NCBI GenBank assembly: GCA_903876735.1
Contig: CAIRAW010000014.1
Coordinates: forward strand, 62,001 to 126,000
Reading direction: 5' to 3'
DNA length: 64,000 nt
Source: an uncultured beta proteobacterium
Lineage (GTDB): Bacteria > Pseudomonadota > Gammaproteobacteria > Burkholderiales > Burkholderiaceae_C
A model generated the notes under the pieces. It did no database searches and was not told the DNA's origin. It saw only the letters and a program-made list of their open reading frames with translations. Positions 50,771-59,331 of this stretch are shown piece after piece. The translations under genes and the position numbers were made by a program. Every line of letters begins with the position of its first letter. The stretch's first letter is position 1.

Positions 50771-52588
50771 TTAAAGATCTTCCGAGCCCAGCAGCATTTC
50801 CGTAATGCCACTGCCGGCGCGCACCATCGGGAACACGTTTTCCGTCGGATCGGTGCGGAAGTCCATGAACACGGTGCGGTCCTTGAGCTTGCGCGCTTCG
50901 CGCAGCGCCGGTTCCACGTCCTGCGCACGCTCGATCAGCATGCCAACGTGACCGTAGGCTTCGGCAAGTTTCACGAAGTTGGGTAGCGTGTCCATGTAGC
51001 TGTGGCTGTAGCGCCCCTCATATTCCACTTCCTGCCACTGACGGACCATGCCCAGGTAGCGGTTGTTGAGGGAAATGATCTTGATCGGTGTGTTGTACTG
51101 CAGGCAGGTCGAGAGTTCCTGAATACACATCTGGACCGAGCCATCGCCAGTGATGCAGAAGACCTCGCTCTCGGGTCGCGCCATCTTGATACCCATGGCA
51201 TAGGGGATGCCAACGCCCATCGTGCCAAGACCACCGGAATTGATCCAGCGCCGCGGCTCCTCAAAGCGAAAGTACTGGGCCGCCCACATCTGGTGCTGGC
51301 CGACGTCGGACGTGATGTAGGTGTCAACGTCCTTGGTCATAGCCCCCAGCGTCTCGATGACGTACTGCGGCTTGATGACGTCGTCCTTGCCATGATCGTA
51401 CTTGAGGCAATTGCTCTTGCGCCAGCCCTCAATCGTGTCCCACCAGGGTGCCAGGGACCCGACATCGGGTTTGGTTGACCCTTCCCGGATCATCGCAATC
51501 ATTTCGGTCAGTACATCCTTGACATCGCCCACAATCGGGATGTCCACTTTCACGCGCTTGGAAATGCTGGACGGATCGATGTCAATATGAATGATCTTGC
51601 GCTCATTTTGGGCGAAGTGCTTCGGGTTGCCGATGACACGATCATCAAACCGCGCACCTACCGCCAGCAGGACATCGCAATGCTGCATCGCATTGTTCGC
51701 CTCCACCGTGCCGTGCATGCCCAGCATGCCCAGGAACTTGCGATCACTGGCCGGATAGGAACCCAAACCCATCAAGGTATTGGTGCAGGGGCAGCCAATC
51801 ATGTCGACCAGGGTGCGCAATTCAGCCGAAGCATTGCTCAAAACAACGCCGCCGCCCGTGTAAATATAAGGACGTTTGGCCGCCAGCAAGAGCGCAAGCG
51901 CCTTGCGAATCTGACCGCCATGGCCTTTGCGAACCGGGTTGTAGGAGCGCATCTCGACCGTCGCGGGATAGCCGGCGTAATGCGTCTTCTTGAACGACAC
52001 ATCTTTGGGGATGTCCACCACGACCGGGCCGGGGCGGCCACTGCGGGCAATATGGAAGGCCTTCTTCATTGTTTCGGCCAGATCCCGTACATCCTTGACG
52101 AGAAAGTTGTGCTTCACGACCGGACGGGTAATGCCAACGGTGTCGCACTCCTGGAAAGCGTCAAGACCGATCGCCTGCGTCGGCACTTGGCCGGTCACGA
52201 TCACCATCGGAATACTGTCCATGTAAGCCGTGGCAATACCGGTCACTGCATTGGTGGCGCCAGGCCCGGATGTGACCAGGGCAACGCCTACGTCGCCAGT
52301 GGCACGTGCATAGCCATCGGCAGCATGCACAGCAGCCTGCTCATGCCGCACCAAAATGTGTTGTATGGTGTCCTGCTTGTACAAAGCATCGTAAATGTGG
52401 AGCACAGCCCCACCCGGGTAGCCCCATACATATTTGACACCCTCGGCCTGCAAGGCCTTGATCAGAATCTCGGCACCGCGAAGTTCCTGATCCTTTGCCG
52501 GCGCAGCGGGCGTTTTTCCTGCCGATAGATTTTTCGCCGCAGTCGTTGCTGCAGCAGCCGAAGCGATCTCAGCTTTTGATATTTCCAT
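50771..52588 (-). CDS. ilvB: Acetolactate synthase large (catalytic) subunit
   Basis: 605 residues from ATG 52588 (MEISKAEIASAAAATTAAKN), with AAGG six bases upstream; the track adds a TTG-AAC. The first 35 residues are an Ala-rich extension ahead of GAEILIKALQAEGVKYVWGYPGGA. The ThDP site is CITGDGSVQMCIQELSTCLQYN, and the catalytic Glu lies in RHEQAAVHAADGYARATG. It forms acetolactate/acetohydroxybutyrate from pyruvate. It is the first gene of the ilvBNC-pssA-leuA run. A short frame upstream ends 2 bp before the ATG, but I see no Val/Ile/Leu-rich leader like that of leuA. Confidence 0.96.
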   Translation of the reverse strand: MEISKAEIASAAAATTAAKNLSAGKTPAAPAKDQELRGAEILIKALQAEGVKYVWGYPGGAVLHIYDALYKQDTIQHILVRHEQAAVHAADGYARATGDVGVALVTSGPGATNAVTGIATAYMDSIPMVIVTGQVPTQAIGLDAFQECDTVGITRPVVKHNFLVKDVRDLAETMKKAFHIARSGRPGPVVVDIPKDVSFKKTHYAGYPATVEMRSYNPVRKGHGGQIRKALALLLAAKRPYIYTGGGVVLSNASAELRTLVDMIGCPCTNTLMGLGSYPASDRKFLGMLGMHGTVEANNAMQHCDVLLAVGARFDDRVIGNPKHFAQNERKIIHIDIDPSSISKRVKVDIPIVGDVKDVLTEMIAMIREGSTKPDVGSLAPWWDTIEGWRKSNCLKYDHGKDDVIKPQYVIETLGAMTKDVDTYITSDVGQHQMWAAQYFRFEEPRRWINSGGLGTMGVGIPYAMGIKMARPESEVFCITGDGSVQMCIQELSTCLQYNTPIKIISLNNRYLGMVRQWQEVEYEGRYSHSYMDTLPNFVKLAEAYGHVGMLIERAQDVEPALREARKLKDRTVFMDFRTDPTENVFPMVRAGSGITEMLLGSEDL

Positions 52589-52609
52589 GTTCAACCTTTG
52601 TGAATTTCT

Positions 52610-52849
52610 CTAACGAAAGACCTTGGGTGCCCCTTCGCAAACACTCGTGGCGTCGCGTCGGAACTTAAAGCCAAAGCCATAAGCGCACTGATTCTTGCGC
52701 CGGACCATGACCCGTTTGCCTTTTGAATTGCAGGACGGATTATGGCACTGCAGCAATTGAACCCGCGCCAACCGGCCAGTAATACCCGATTCAAATGAGA
52801 TAATCGGCCCGTTGGCACGCGATTTCGTCTGTAGCGTGCCACAAGACAA
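52610..52849 (-). CDS. Possible small Cys-rich protein upstream of ilvB
   Basis: In the 295-bp gap between ilvB and the divergent sigma-factor gene, a 79-codon frame contains LLQCHNPSCNSKGKRVMVRR, then NQCAYGFGFKFRR and SVCEG. Four cysteines in a short basic stretch could bind zinc. The third-position GC of the last 47 codons looks moderately coding-like. Starts are only TTG or a late ATG (MVRRKNQCAYGF), with no good ribosome-binding site. I do not recognise a family. It may be a non-coding leader of ilvB instead. Confidence 0.25.
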   Translation of the reverse strand: MSCGTLQTKSRANGPIISFESGITGRLARVQLLQCHNPSCNSKGKRVMVRRKNQCAYGFGFKFRRDATSVCEGAPKVFR

Positions 52850-52883
52850 GCCAACTTAACGACCGTCTCAAGGCAAACACCTC

Positions 52884-53450
52884 TTGGCAACAGAACAAGA
52901 ACTCTCCGAGTTTCTGAAAAGCGTCGAAAAGCGCGCCTTCAAGCGTTCTGTCTACCACGTACGAAACGACGAATCCGCCCTCGATATCGTGCAGGACAGC
53001 ATGATGAAACTGGCTGAGCACTATGGGCACAAGCCCGCCGCCGAACTGCCCATGCTGTTCCAGCGCATCCTGTCAAACTGCACCCTGGACTGGTTTCGGC
53101 GGCAAAAGACCCGAAACGTGCTTTTCTCCAATTTTGGTGATTTCGCCATGGCTGGCGAAGACGAAGAATTTGACATTCTGGAAACTTTAAACGTACAAAA
53201 CCACTCAGAGCAAACAGAGAGCGCGCAGAGCACAACCGAGCGGGCACAAACCTTGCATGCGATCGAAGCTGAAATTCAGGAACTGCCACCCCGTCAACGA
53301 GAAGCCTTCCTCATGCGTTACTGGGAAGAACTGGACGTGGCAGAGACTGCTGCGGCAATGGGTTGCTCGGAAGGCAGTGTCAAGACACACTGCTCAAGAG
53401 CGGTACAAGCCCTTGGAACAGCCTTGAGGGCAAAGGGAATCACGTTATGA
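52884..53450 (+). CDS. ECF-type RNA polymerase sigma factor
   Basis: 188 residues with a TTG start (AAGGC nine bases upstream; no ATG available). The sigma-70 region 2 spans about residues 20-75 (NDESALDIVQDSMMKLAEHYG...LDWFRRQKTR). Region 4 spans about 130-180 (ELPPRQREAFLMRYWEELDVAETAAAMGCSEGSVKTHCSRAVQAL). Between them is an acidic Gln/Thr-rich linker. It directs polymerase to a small regulon, probably its own operon. The next gene (DUF3619) overlaps its stop by ATGA, the usual place for an anti-sigma factor. Confidence 0.9.
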   Translation: MATEQELSEFLKSVEKRAFKRSVYHVRNDESALDIVQDSMMKLAEHYGHKPAAELPMLFQRILSNCTLDWFRRQKTRNVLFSNFGDFAMAGEDEEFDILETLNVQNHSEQTESAQSTTERAQTLHAIEAEIQELPPRQREAFLMRYWEELDVAETAAAMGCSEGSVKTHCSRAVQALGTALRAKGITL

Positions 53451-53878
53451 GCAATTCGGACCACTATCAGTATCAATTGGCACAGGACCGCTTCGGTTTG
53501 CAGGTGGCTGCGCGCCTGTCCGACGCGGCCGACGAACTCCCTTACGATATTTCGGAACGTTTGCGCGCAGCTCGCACCCAGGCTCTGGGCAAACGCAAAG
53601 TGGCGCTGGTTCGCACCGCCAGCCGTCTGGCCACATCGGGCGGCAACGGAACCATGACAATGGGATACCCAGGGTGGTGGGATCGTCTGGCGGCGGCGGT
53701 TCCGGTGCTGGCGCTGGTTTTTGGTTTGATCACGATCAACATGATTCAAACTGAAAATCGTGCCAACGAACTGGCTGAAATTGATGCCGCCTTACTGACC
53801 GACGACCTTCCGCCAGCTGCTTATGCAGACCCGGCCTTTACCCAATTCCTCAAAAGCAGTTCCGGGCAAGACCAATAA
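53447..53878 (+). CDS. DUF3619 membrane protein (possible anti-sigma factor)
   Basis: 143 residues from MSNSDHYQYQLAQDRFGLQV; the ATG overlaps the sigma stop. An N-terminal cytosolic part of about 80 residues is followed by one transmembrane segment (AAAVPVLALVFGLITINMI) and a 40-residue periplasmic tail. This is the topology of single-span anti-sigma factors, and it is coupled to the sigma gene. The family (DUF3619) is uncharacterised to my knowledge, and no zinc HxxxCxxC motif is seen. Confidence 0.75.
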   Translation: MSNSDHYQYQLAQDRFGLQVAARLSDAADELPYDISERLRAARTQALGKRKVALVRTASRLATSGGNGTMTMGYPGWWDRLAAAVPVLALVFGLITINMIQTENRANELAEIDAALLTDDLPPAAYADPAFTQFLKSSSGQDQ

Positions 53879-53885
53879 ACCGGAC

Positions 53886-54623
53886 ATGACAATGCTCATG
53901 CGCCGTCTTGATCGATACAGAAACCGTCTATTGGCCACTTCACTGAGCAGCGTCCTCGCCTGGATGCTGCTCGCTGTCTTTGGCGCATCTGCCTCCCATG
54001 CGGTGGCTCAAGCAGTCATTGAGCCCGCGTCCGCGCCTCTGACCGTTGCATCGGCAAGCGCATCCGCGGTCAGCAGCCCAGGCAAAGCAAAAAACCTTTC
54101 AAAAAACGCCATCAAGCCCGACTGGCAAGACCTGACGCCACTGCAGCAAAAATCACTCAGGCCCCTGGCTGAGAAATGGACCACGCTGGGTGAAACCCAG
54201 AAGCGCAAGTGGATCGCCATAGCCGCGAACTACCAAAAACTTACAGCACCCGAGCAGGAAAAACTGCACAGCCGCATGACTGAGTGGGTATCCCTGAGCC
54301 AGCAGCAGCGTGCCCAGGCCAGGCTTAATTTTGCCGAATCAAAAAAACTGACGCCAACGCAAAAGGCCGCCACCTGGACCGCTTATCAGGCGCTCAGCCC
54401 GGAAGAAAAGCAGAAGCTTGCGCATGCCGTGCCACCCAAGCCCAGTGGCGCCGCAGCGGCGGCAAAACCTGTTCCGCCGCAAAAGATGGCAACCGTTCCA
54501 GTAAGCAAACCAACAGCGAAACAGGCACCCAAGATGGCGGCGGCAGGCCAGTCCCTGGACCGCAATACGCTGCTGCCACGGGCCAAGCCAGCGTCCGAGC
54601 CATCACCGGCACCCCAGGACTGA
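53886..54623 (+). CDS. DUF3106 exported protein
   Basis: 245 residues from MTMLMRRLDRYRNRLLATSL (ATGs at 53892 and 53898 are alternatives). A signal peptide or anchor (SSVLAWMLLAVFGASASHAVAQA) precedes a DUF3106 domain made of repeated helical units (LTPLQQKSLRPLAEKWTTLG, LTAPEQEKLHSRMTEWVSLS, LTPTQKAATWTAYQALSPEE). The C-terminal 80 residues are Pro/Ala/Lys-rich and disordered. These repeats resemble stress-related periplasmic metal or misfolded-protein sensors of the Spy/CpxP sort, but that is only a structural impression. Confidence 0.75.
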   Translation: MTMLMRRLDRYRNRLLATSLSSVLAWMLLAVFGASASHAVAQAVIEPASAPLTVASASASAVSSPGKAKNLSKNAIKPDWQDLTPLQQKSLRPLAEKWTTLGETQKRKWIAIAANYQKLTAPEQEKLHSRMTEWVSLSQQQRAQARLNFAESKKLTPTQKAATWTAYQALSPEEKQKLAHAVPPKPSGAAAAAKPVPPQKMATVPVSKPTAKQAPKMAAAGQSLDRNTLLPRAKPASEPSPAPQD

Positions 54624-54643
54624 GCCCCGTCGGTGCTGCTCCG

Positions 54644-55138
54644 ATGCAAGCCGAGTTGAAAACACCCAGTTTGGCACGTCGCATGGCTTGCTGGACCTAT
54701 GAAGGTCTGCTGCTGATGGGAGTGGTGTTTGTCGCCGGCTATCTGTTCGGGACCTTGAGCCAAACCCGAAATGCCTTGGACAATCGCCACGCACTGCAGG
54801 CTTTTCTGTTCGTGGTCTTCGGCATCTACTTTGTCTGGCTCTGGGCCAAGGGTCAAACCCTGGCCATGAAAACCTGGGGCATTACGGTCTTGGATCGCGC
54901 CGGCAAGCCGTTAACCCAGGCACGCGCCTTGTTGCGTTATCTCATCAGTTGGCTGTGGTTCCTGCCAGCCCTGATTGCAGCCGCAGGATTTAACCTGTCA
55001 GCGCAGGAATCGATCGTCATCATCCTGGGTTGGGTCGCGGTATGGGCCATCCTGAGCGGCCTGCACCCGCAGCGGCAGTTCTGGCACGATGCGCTGGCCG
55101 GCACCCAACTGGTGCTGGCGCCGCGCCTGAAAAAGTGA
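54644..55138 (+). CDS. RDD-family membrane protein
   Basis: 164 residues with three or four transmembrane segments (GLLLMGVVFVAGYLFGTL, ALQAFLFVVFGIYFVWLW, ISWLWFLPALIAAAGFNL, IVIILGWVAVWAILSGL). The RDD signature residues lie in LARRMACWTYEGLLL, RALLRYLISW and FWHDALAGTQLV. The function of RDD proteins is poorly known; a transport or stress role is proposed for some. It is the last gene of the sigma-DUF3619-DUF3106 operon, 20 bp after DUF3106, and is convergent with glnB. Confidence 0.85.
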   Translation: MQAELKTPSLARRMACWTYEGLLLMGVVFVAGYLFGTLSQTRNALDNRHALQAFLFVVFGIYFVWLWAKGQTLAMKTWGITVLDRAGKPLTQARALLRYLISWLWFLPALIAAAGFNLSAQESIVIILGWVAVWAILSGLHPQRQFWHDALAGTQLVLAPRLKK

Positions 55139-55161
55139 CCGGTCCGCCAGGCTGGCTGCAG

Positions 55162-55536
<375 letters not shown>

Positions 55537-57213
55537 TCAAGCGCGAAAGCGATTGGTTATAGGATAACGCCAATCCTTGCCAAAGCTGCGGTGCGTCACG
55601 CGAATTCCCACCGGGGATTGACGGCGCTTGTATTCGTTGATTTTGATCAGGCGTGTTACTTTTTCGACGTCGGCCAGCGCAAAGCCGGCGGCCACGATGT
55701 CCTCAATGCTCTGGTCGTTCTCCATGTAGCGCTCCAGAATCGCGTCGAGAATTGCGTAGTCGGGCAAGCTGTCCTGGTCCGTCTGGTCCGGGCGCAGTTC
55801 GGCGCTCGGGGGTCGCGTGATGATGCGCTGCGGGATCGGCTCGCTCCCGCTGCCATACGGATCGTTCTCATTGCGCCAGCGTGCCAGCGCAAACACGGTC
55901 GTCTTAGCCAGGTCCTTGATCACGGCAAAACCACCGGCCATGTCCCCGTACAGCGTGCAATAGCCAGTGGCCATCTCGGACTTGTTGCCGGTTGTCAACA
56001 CGATGCTGCCAAACTTGTTGGATAGTGCCATCAGCAAGGTGCCGCGAATTCGGGCTTGGATATTCTCTTCGGTCGTGTCCTCGGCCAAACCCTGAAACTG
56101 TCCGGCCAGAGACTGTTTGAAGGCCTCAAACTCCGGCACGATTGAAATTTCGTCATAGCGCACGCCCATGCGCTGCGCCATTTCACGCGCGTCAATCCAG
56201 CTGATGTCGGCTGTGTAGGGCGAGGGCATCATGACGGTGCGAACCCGGTCCCGGCCGAGCGCATCGACCGCAAGTGCCAGCACCAGTGCCGAGTCGATGC
56301 CGCCGGACAAGCCCAGCAGCACGCCGGGAAAGCCATTTTTTCCGATGTAATCGCGCACGCCCAGCACCAGGGCGTGCCACAGATCAGCCTGCGGCGAGTT
56401 TTCTGCCGCCACTTCGGCGCTCAGGTGAAGCGCCTTGTCCTCGCGCCGCGCCTGCACCAGCAAGCTGGCTTCAACAAAGCTGGCGGCACGCCCAGCCACC
56501 GAGCCATCCGCTTCCAACGCAAACGAACGTCCTTCGAAAACCACCTCGTCCTGTCCGCCCACCAGATGCGCATAAATCAGCGGCAAGCCGCAATCCAGCA
56601 CACGCTCGCGCATCATCTGTTCGCGCTCGTTGCCCTTGCCAATGTGAAACGGCGAGGCATTGATCACCGCCAGCAACTCGGCGCCCGCCGCCCTGTTCAG
56701 ACGAGCCGGCTCTTCAAACCAGGCGTCCTCGCAAATCAGCAACCCGACTTTGACCTCATGCCCCGGTTCACCAGCATCAAACACGCAGACATCCCGCCCC
56801 GGCGTGAAATAGCGCCGCTCGTCAAACACTTGGTAATTGGGTAACTCGCGCTTGGCATAGTAGGCAATGACCCTGCCCTCACACAAGACACTGGCGGCGT
56901 TATGGCGGCTTTGCACGGCAACAGAACGGGTCCGGCTGTCGCCCCCACTCGGATGCCCCAGCACCAGCGTCAGATTCTTTAACCCGGCGAGTTCGCGGGC
57001 CACTGTTTTCACGGCATCATCGCAGGCAGCGATAAACGCAGGGCGCAAGAACAGGTCTTCAGCCGCGTAGCCGCAAATGGCAAGCTCCGGCGTCAGCATC
57101 AAGCGCACGCCGTCGGCGTACACCGAGCGCGCCAGATCAATGATTTTTTTCGAATTTCCGGTCAAATCGCCAACGACGAAATCGAGTTGGGCAACGCAGA
57201 TTTTGAGTGTCAT
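55537..57213 (-). CDS. nadE: Glutamine-dependent NAD+ synthetase
   Basis: 558 residues from MTLKICVAQLDFVVGDLTGN; the track start is 14 codons too early. The N-terminal nitrilase/glutaminase domain has the catalytic triad Glu (LTPELAICGY), Lys (YAKRELPNY) and Cys (LLICEDAWFEEP). The C-terminal synthetase domain has the ATP loop LLGLSGGIDSALVLALA. It amidates nicotinic acid adenine dinucleotide using glutamine. The divergent GNAT-like gene begins only 22 bp away. Confidence 0.95.
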   Translation of the reverse strand: MTLKICVAQLDFVVGDLTGNSKKIIDLARSVYADGVRLMLTPELAICGYAAEDLFLRPAFIAACDDAVKTVARELAGLKNLTLVLGHPSGGDSRTRSVAVQSRHNAASVLCEGRVIAYYAKRELPNYQVFDERRYFTPGRDVCVFDAGEPGHEVKVGLLICEDAWFEEPARLNRAAGAELLAVINASPFHIGKGNEREQMMRERVLDCGLPLIYAHLVGGQDEVVFEGRSFALEADGSVAGRAASFVEASLLVQARREDKALHLSAEVAAENSPQADLWHALVLGVRDYIGKNGFPGVLLGLSGGIDSALVLALAVDALGRDRVRTVMMPSPYTADISWIDAREMAQRMGVRYDEISIVPEFEAFKQSLAGQFQGLAEDTTEENIQARIRGTLLMALSNKFGSIVLTTGNKSEMATGYCTLYGDMAGGFAVIKDLAKTTVFALARWRNENDPYGSGSEPIPQRIITRPPSAELRPDQTDQDSLPDYAILDAILERYMENDQSIEDIVAAGFALADVEKVTRLIKINEYKRRQSPVGIRVTHRSFGKDWRYPITNRFRA

Positions 57214-57235
57214 GTACCGCAGGTGTGAATGAAAG

Positions 57236-58552
57236 ATGAAGCCAGTGAAGCACAAGTCGAACGATTATGTCATCCAGGTGCACAACTCGCCCGATGAAGT
57301 GAAGGCTGCAGACTGGAACGAACTGCTGGCCGAGCAGGCCGAGGCAACCCCTTTCATGCGGCACGAGTACCTCAGCGCCCTGCACGCCAGCGCTGCCGCC
57401 GGGCCCGCCACAGGCTGGACGCCACGCTTCATCACGCTGGAGCGCAACGGCGTTCTGCTGGCAGCCTGCGCGCTCTACCTCAAGACCCACTCCTATGGCG
57501 AGTACGTCTTTGATCGGGCCTGGGCCAATGCCTATGCGCAAAACGGTCTGGACTATTACCCCAAGGCGCTGGTTGCCGTTCCCTTTACGCCGGTGCCTGG
57601 CGCACGTTTGCTCGCGCGCAACGCCGCTGACCGAACCCTGCTGGCCAAGGCGCTCATCCAGTGGTGCGAAGCGCAAGAACTGTCGTCCCTGCACCTGCTG
57701 TTTGCCAGCGCCGAGGATTTGCAAGCCTGCACGGAGGCCGGCATGCTGCTGCGCCACACGGTCCAATTCCACTGGAAGAATGTGGCCCCCACGCTCCCCG
57801 CTGCGCGTGGTTCGCTGCCCCCCGCGGGGGCTGTTTCGCCTTGGGGCAGCCCGGCGGCGAAACTTGCCCCCACGCTCCCCGCGCGACCGTATGTTGATTT
57901 CGAGGACTTTCTGGCCTCGCTGTCGCAGGAAAAGCGCAAGAAGATCCGCCAGGAGCGGCGCAAGGTGATGGACGCTGGCGTCAGCTTTCACTGCCTGCAG
58001 GGCGCCGACATCTCGCCACAGGACTGGGATTTCTTCTACCGCTGCTACGAGCGCACTTATCTGGAGCATGGCAACGCGCCCTATCTGAGCCGCGACTTTT
58101 TCCGGCGCATGGCAGTCAGCATGCCCGAAAACTGGTTGCTGTTCGTCGCTGAGCGCCAGGGACGGCCGATCGCGGCCAGCCTGGTCGCGCTCCAGAGCCA
58201 AACCGGACCCGCTGGCGCTCCCAGTTCAGCGCCAGCACCGGACCGCGTCGCCTACGGTCGCTATTGGGGTGCGCTGGAGCGAGTCGACTGCCTGCACTTC
58301 GAGGCCTGCTACTACCAGCCACTGCAATGGTGCATTGCGCACGCATACCAGCGTTTTGAAGGCGGCGCCCAGGGCGAACACAAAATGGCGCGCGCCCTGC
58401 TACCCGTCAAGGCCAGTAGCGCCCACTGGCTGGCGCATCCGGCGTTCGCCGACGCGGTGGAGCGGTTTCTGGAACAGGAAACGCAGGGTGTTGAAAATTA
58501 CCTGGACGAACTGGTTCGGCGCAGCCCGATCAAACCCGACCCGAATCGTTGA
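57236..58552 (+). CDS. GNAT/FemAB-like N-acyltransferase (COG3146), with repeat insertion
   Basis: 438 residues. The sequence fits the FemAB-like family (PF04339): FMRHEYLSALHAS at the start, then a second half with FLASLSQEKRKKIRQERRKV, YLSRDFFRRMA, GRYWGALERVDCLHFEACYYQPLQWCI. The function is unknown; acyl transfer to peptides or lipids is predicted. Residues about 183-216 (VAPTLPAARGSLPPAGAVSP... PTLPARP) are low-complexity and encoded by a GC-rich repeat inserted in frame between a normal VQFHWKN and YVDFEDFL. A second short extra stretch (SQTGPAGAPSSAPAPDRV) overlies a 9-bp inverted repeat. The frame remains open and both flanks stay family-like. Confidence 0.8.
   Translation: MKPVKHKSNDYVIQVHNSPDEVKAADWNELLAEQAEATPFMRHEYLSALHASAAAGPATGWTPRFITLERNGVLLAACALYLKTHSYGEYVFDRAWANAYAQNGLDYYPKALVAVPFTPVPGARLLARNAADRTLLAKALIQWCEAQELSSLHLLFASAEDLQACTEAGMLLRHTVQFHWKNVAPTLPAARGSLPPAGAVSPWGSPAAKLAPTLPARPYVDFEDFLASLSQEKRKKIRQERRKVMDAGVSFHCLQGADISPQDWDFFYRCYERTYLEHGNAPYLSRDFFRRMAVSMPENWLLFVAERQGRPIAASLVALQSQTGPAGAPSSAPAPDRVAYGRYWGALERVDCLHFEACYYQPLQWCIAHAYQRFEGGAQGEHKMARALLPVKASSAHWLAHPAFADAVERFLEQETQGVENYLDELVRRSPIKPDPNR
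57785..57882. repeat. GC-rich dispersed-type repeat inserted in a coding sequence
   Basis: Two identical 17-bp copies of GCCCCCACGCTCCCCGC (57785-57801 and 57866-57882) are 81 bp apart. Between them lie CCCCCGCGGGGG and an inverted repeat GTTTCGCC/GGCGAAAC (57833-57863). I recall this motif as a common intergenic repeat in Comamonadaceae genomes. An 81-bp net insertion keeps the reading frame of the surrounding gene. Confidence 0.75.
58211..58236. repeat. Inverted repeat in the same gene
   Basis: GCTGGCGCT-N8-AGCGCCAGC is a perfect 9-bp stem. It is flanked by near-copies of ACCGGACC and lies where homologues seem to have a short turn, so it may be a second small insertion. Confidence 0.55.
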
Positions 58553-58567
58553 TCCGGACCCCCCGGT

Positions 58568-59104
58568 TCAGGGATGGGCCTTGTTGTAGTTGGCGATGCC
58601 ATCCATGATTTCCTGCTTGGCAGATTCCGGACCTTCCCAGCCCAGTATCTTGACCCACTTGTTGACTTCAAGGTCCTTGTAGTGCTCAAAGAAGTGGGCG
58701 ATGGTCTTCAGACGCACCGGGCTCAGGTCTTCCGGTTTTTGCCAGCGCGTATAGAGCGACAAAATCTTGTCGATCGGAACCGCCAGCACCTTGCCGTCCT
58801 GGCCGGCTTCGTCTTCCATTTTCAGAATGCCGATGGCGCGACAGGTCACAACGACGCCCGGAATCAGGGGCACGGGGGTGATCACCAGGACGTCGACCGG
58901 ATCGCCATCACCTGAAATGGTTTTTGGCACATAACCGTAATTGGTCGGATAGTGCATCGCAGTGCTCATGAAGCGGTCGACAAAAATCGCGCTCGTTTCC
59001 TTGTCCACCTCATATTTCACCGGATCGGCATTCATCGGGATTTCGATGATCACGTTGAAGTAGTCGGGAACGTTCTTGCCTGGAGTGACGTTATCTAATG
59101 ACAT
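58568..59104 (-). CDS. ppa: Soluble inorganic pyrophosphatase (family I)
   Basis: 178 residues. The active-site signature [10 protein letters not shown], with [15 protein letters not shown] and the Lys/Asp-rich [14 protein letters not shown], marks the family I enzyme, which hydrolyses cytosolic PPi with Mg2+. It is convergent with the GNAT-like gene (15 bp) and divergent from the membrane pyrophosphatase gene. Confidence 0.96.
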   Translation of the reverse strand: MSLDNVTPGKNVPDYFNVIIEIPMNADPVKYEVDKETSAIFVDRFMSTAMHYPTNYGYVPKTISGDGDPVDVLVITPVPLIPGVVVTCRAIGILKMEDEAGQDGKVLAVPIDKILSLYTRWQKPEDLSPVRLKTIAHFFEHYKDLEVNKWVKILGWEGPESAKQEIMDGIANYNKAHP

Positions 59105-59331
59105 GATGGGTTCTTCGCATTGAGTTAGATCAGAAAGCAGTAAGGATTAACCCTGATTTTACTTACGGCCTCCTTGCCGCTGCCGAAAAAAGGCCATTTT
59201 CACGGTAAAGTCGCCCGGTTGGCCAATTGCCCACGTCAATCCCCATTGATGTTTCGCGGCAAGGAAGCAACGCAGCGGTGGTGCCGATTGCGCTGCACCC
59301 CTACTTAGCGAACCAACGACAGGAGATAAAT

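Noticed and set aside
52591-52890. 99-codon frame upstream of ilvB as a protein gene
   Set aside because: No family resemblance or ribosome-binding site; only its last 30 codons (MALALSS...) are mentioned as a possible uORF.
57236-58552. GNAT-like gene as a pseudogene because of the repeat insertions
   Set aside because: Both insertions keep the frame, there is no internal stop, and conserved motifs on each side are intact.
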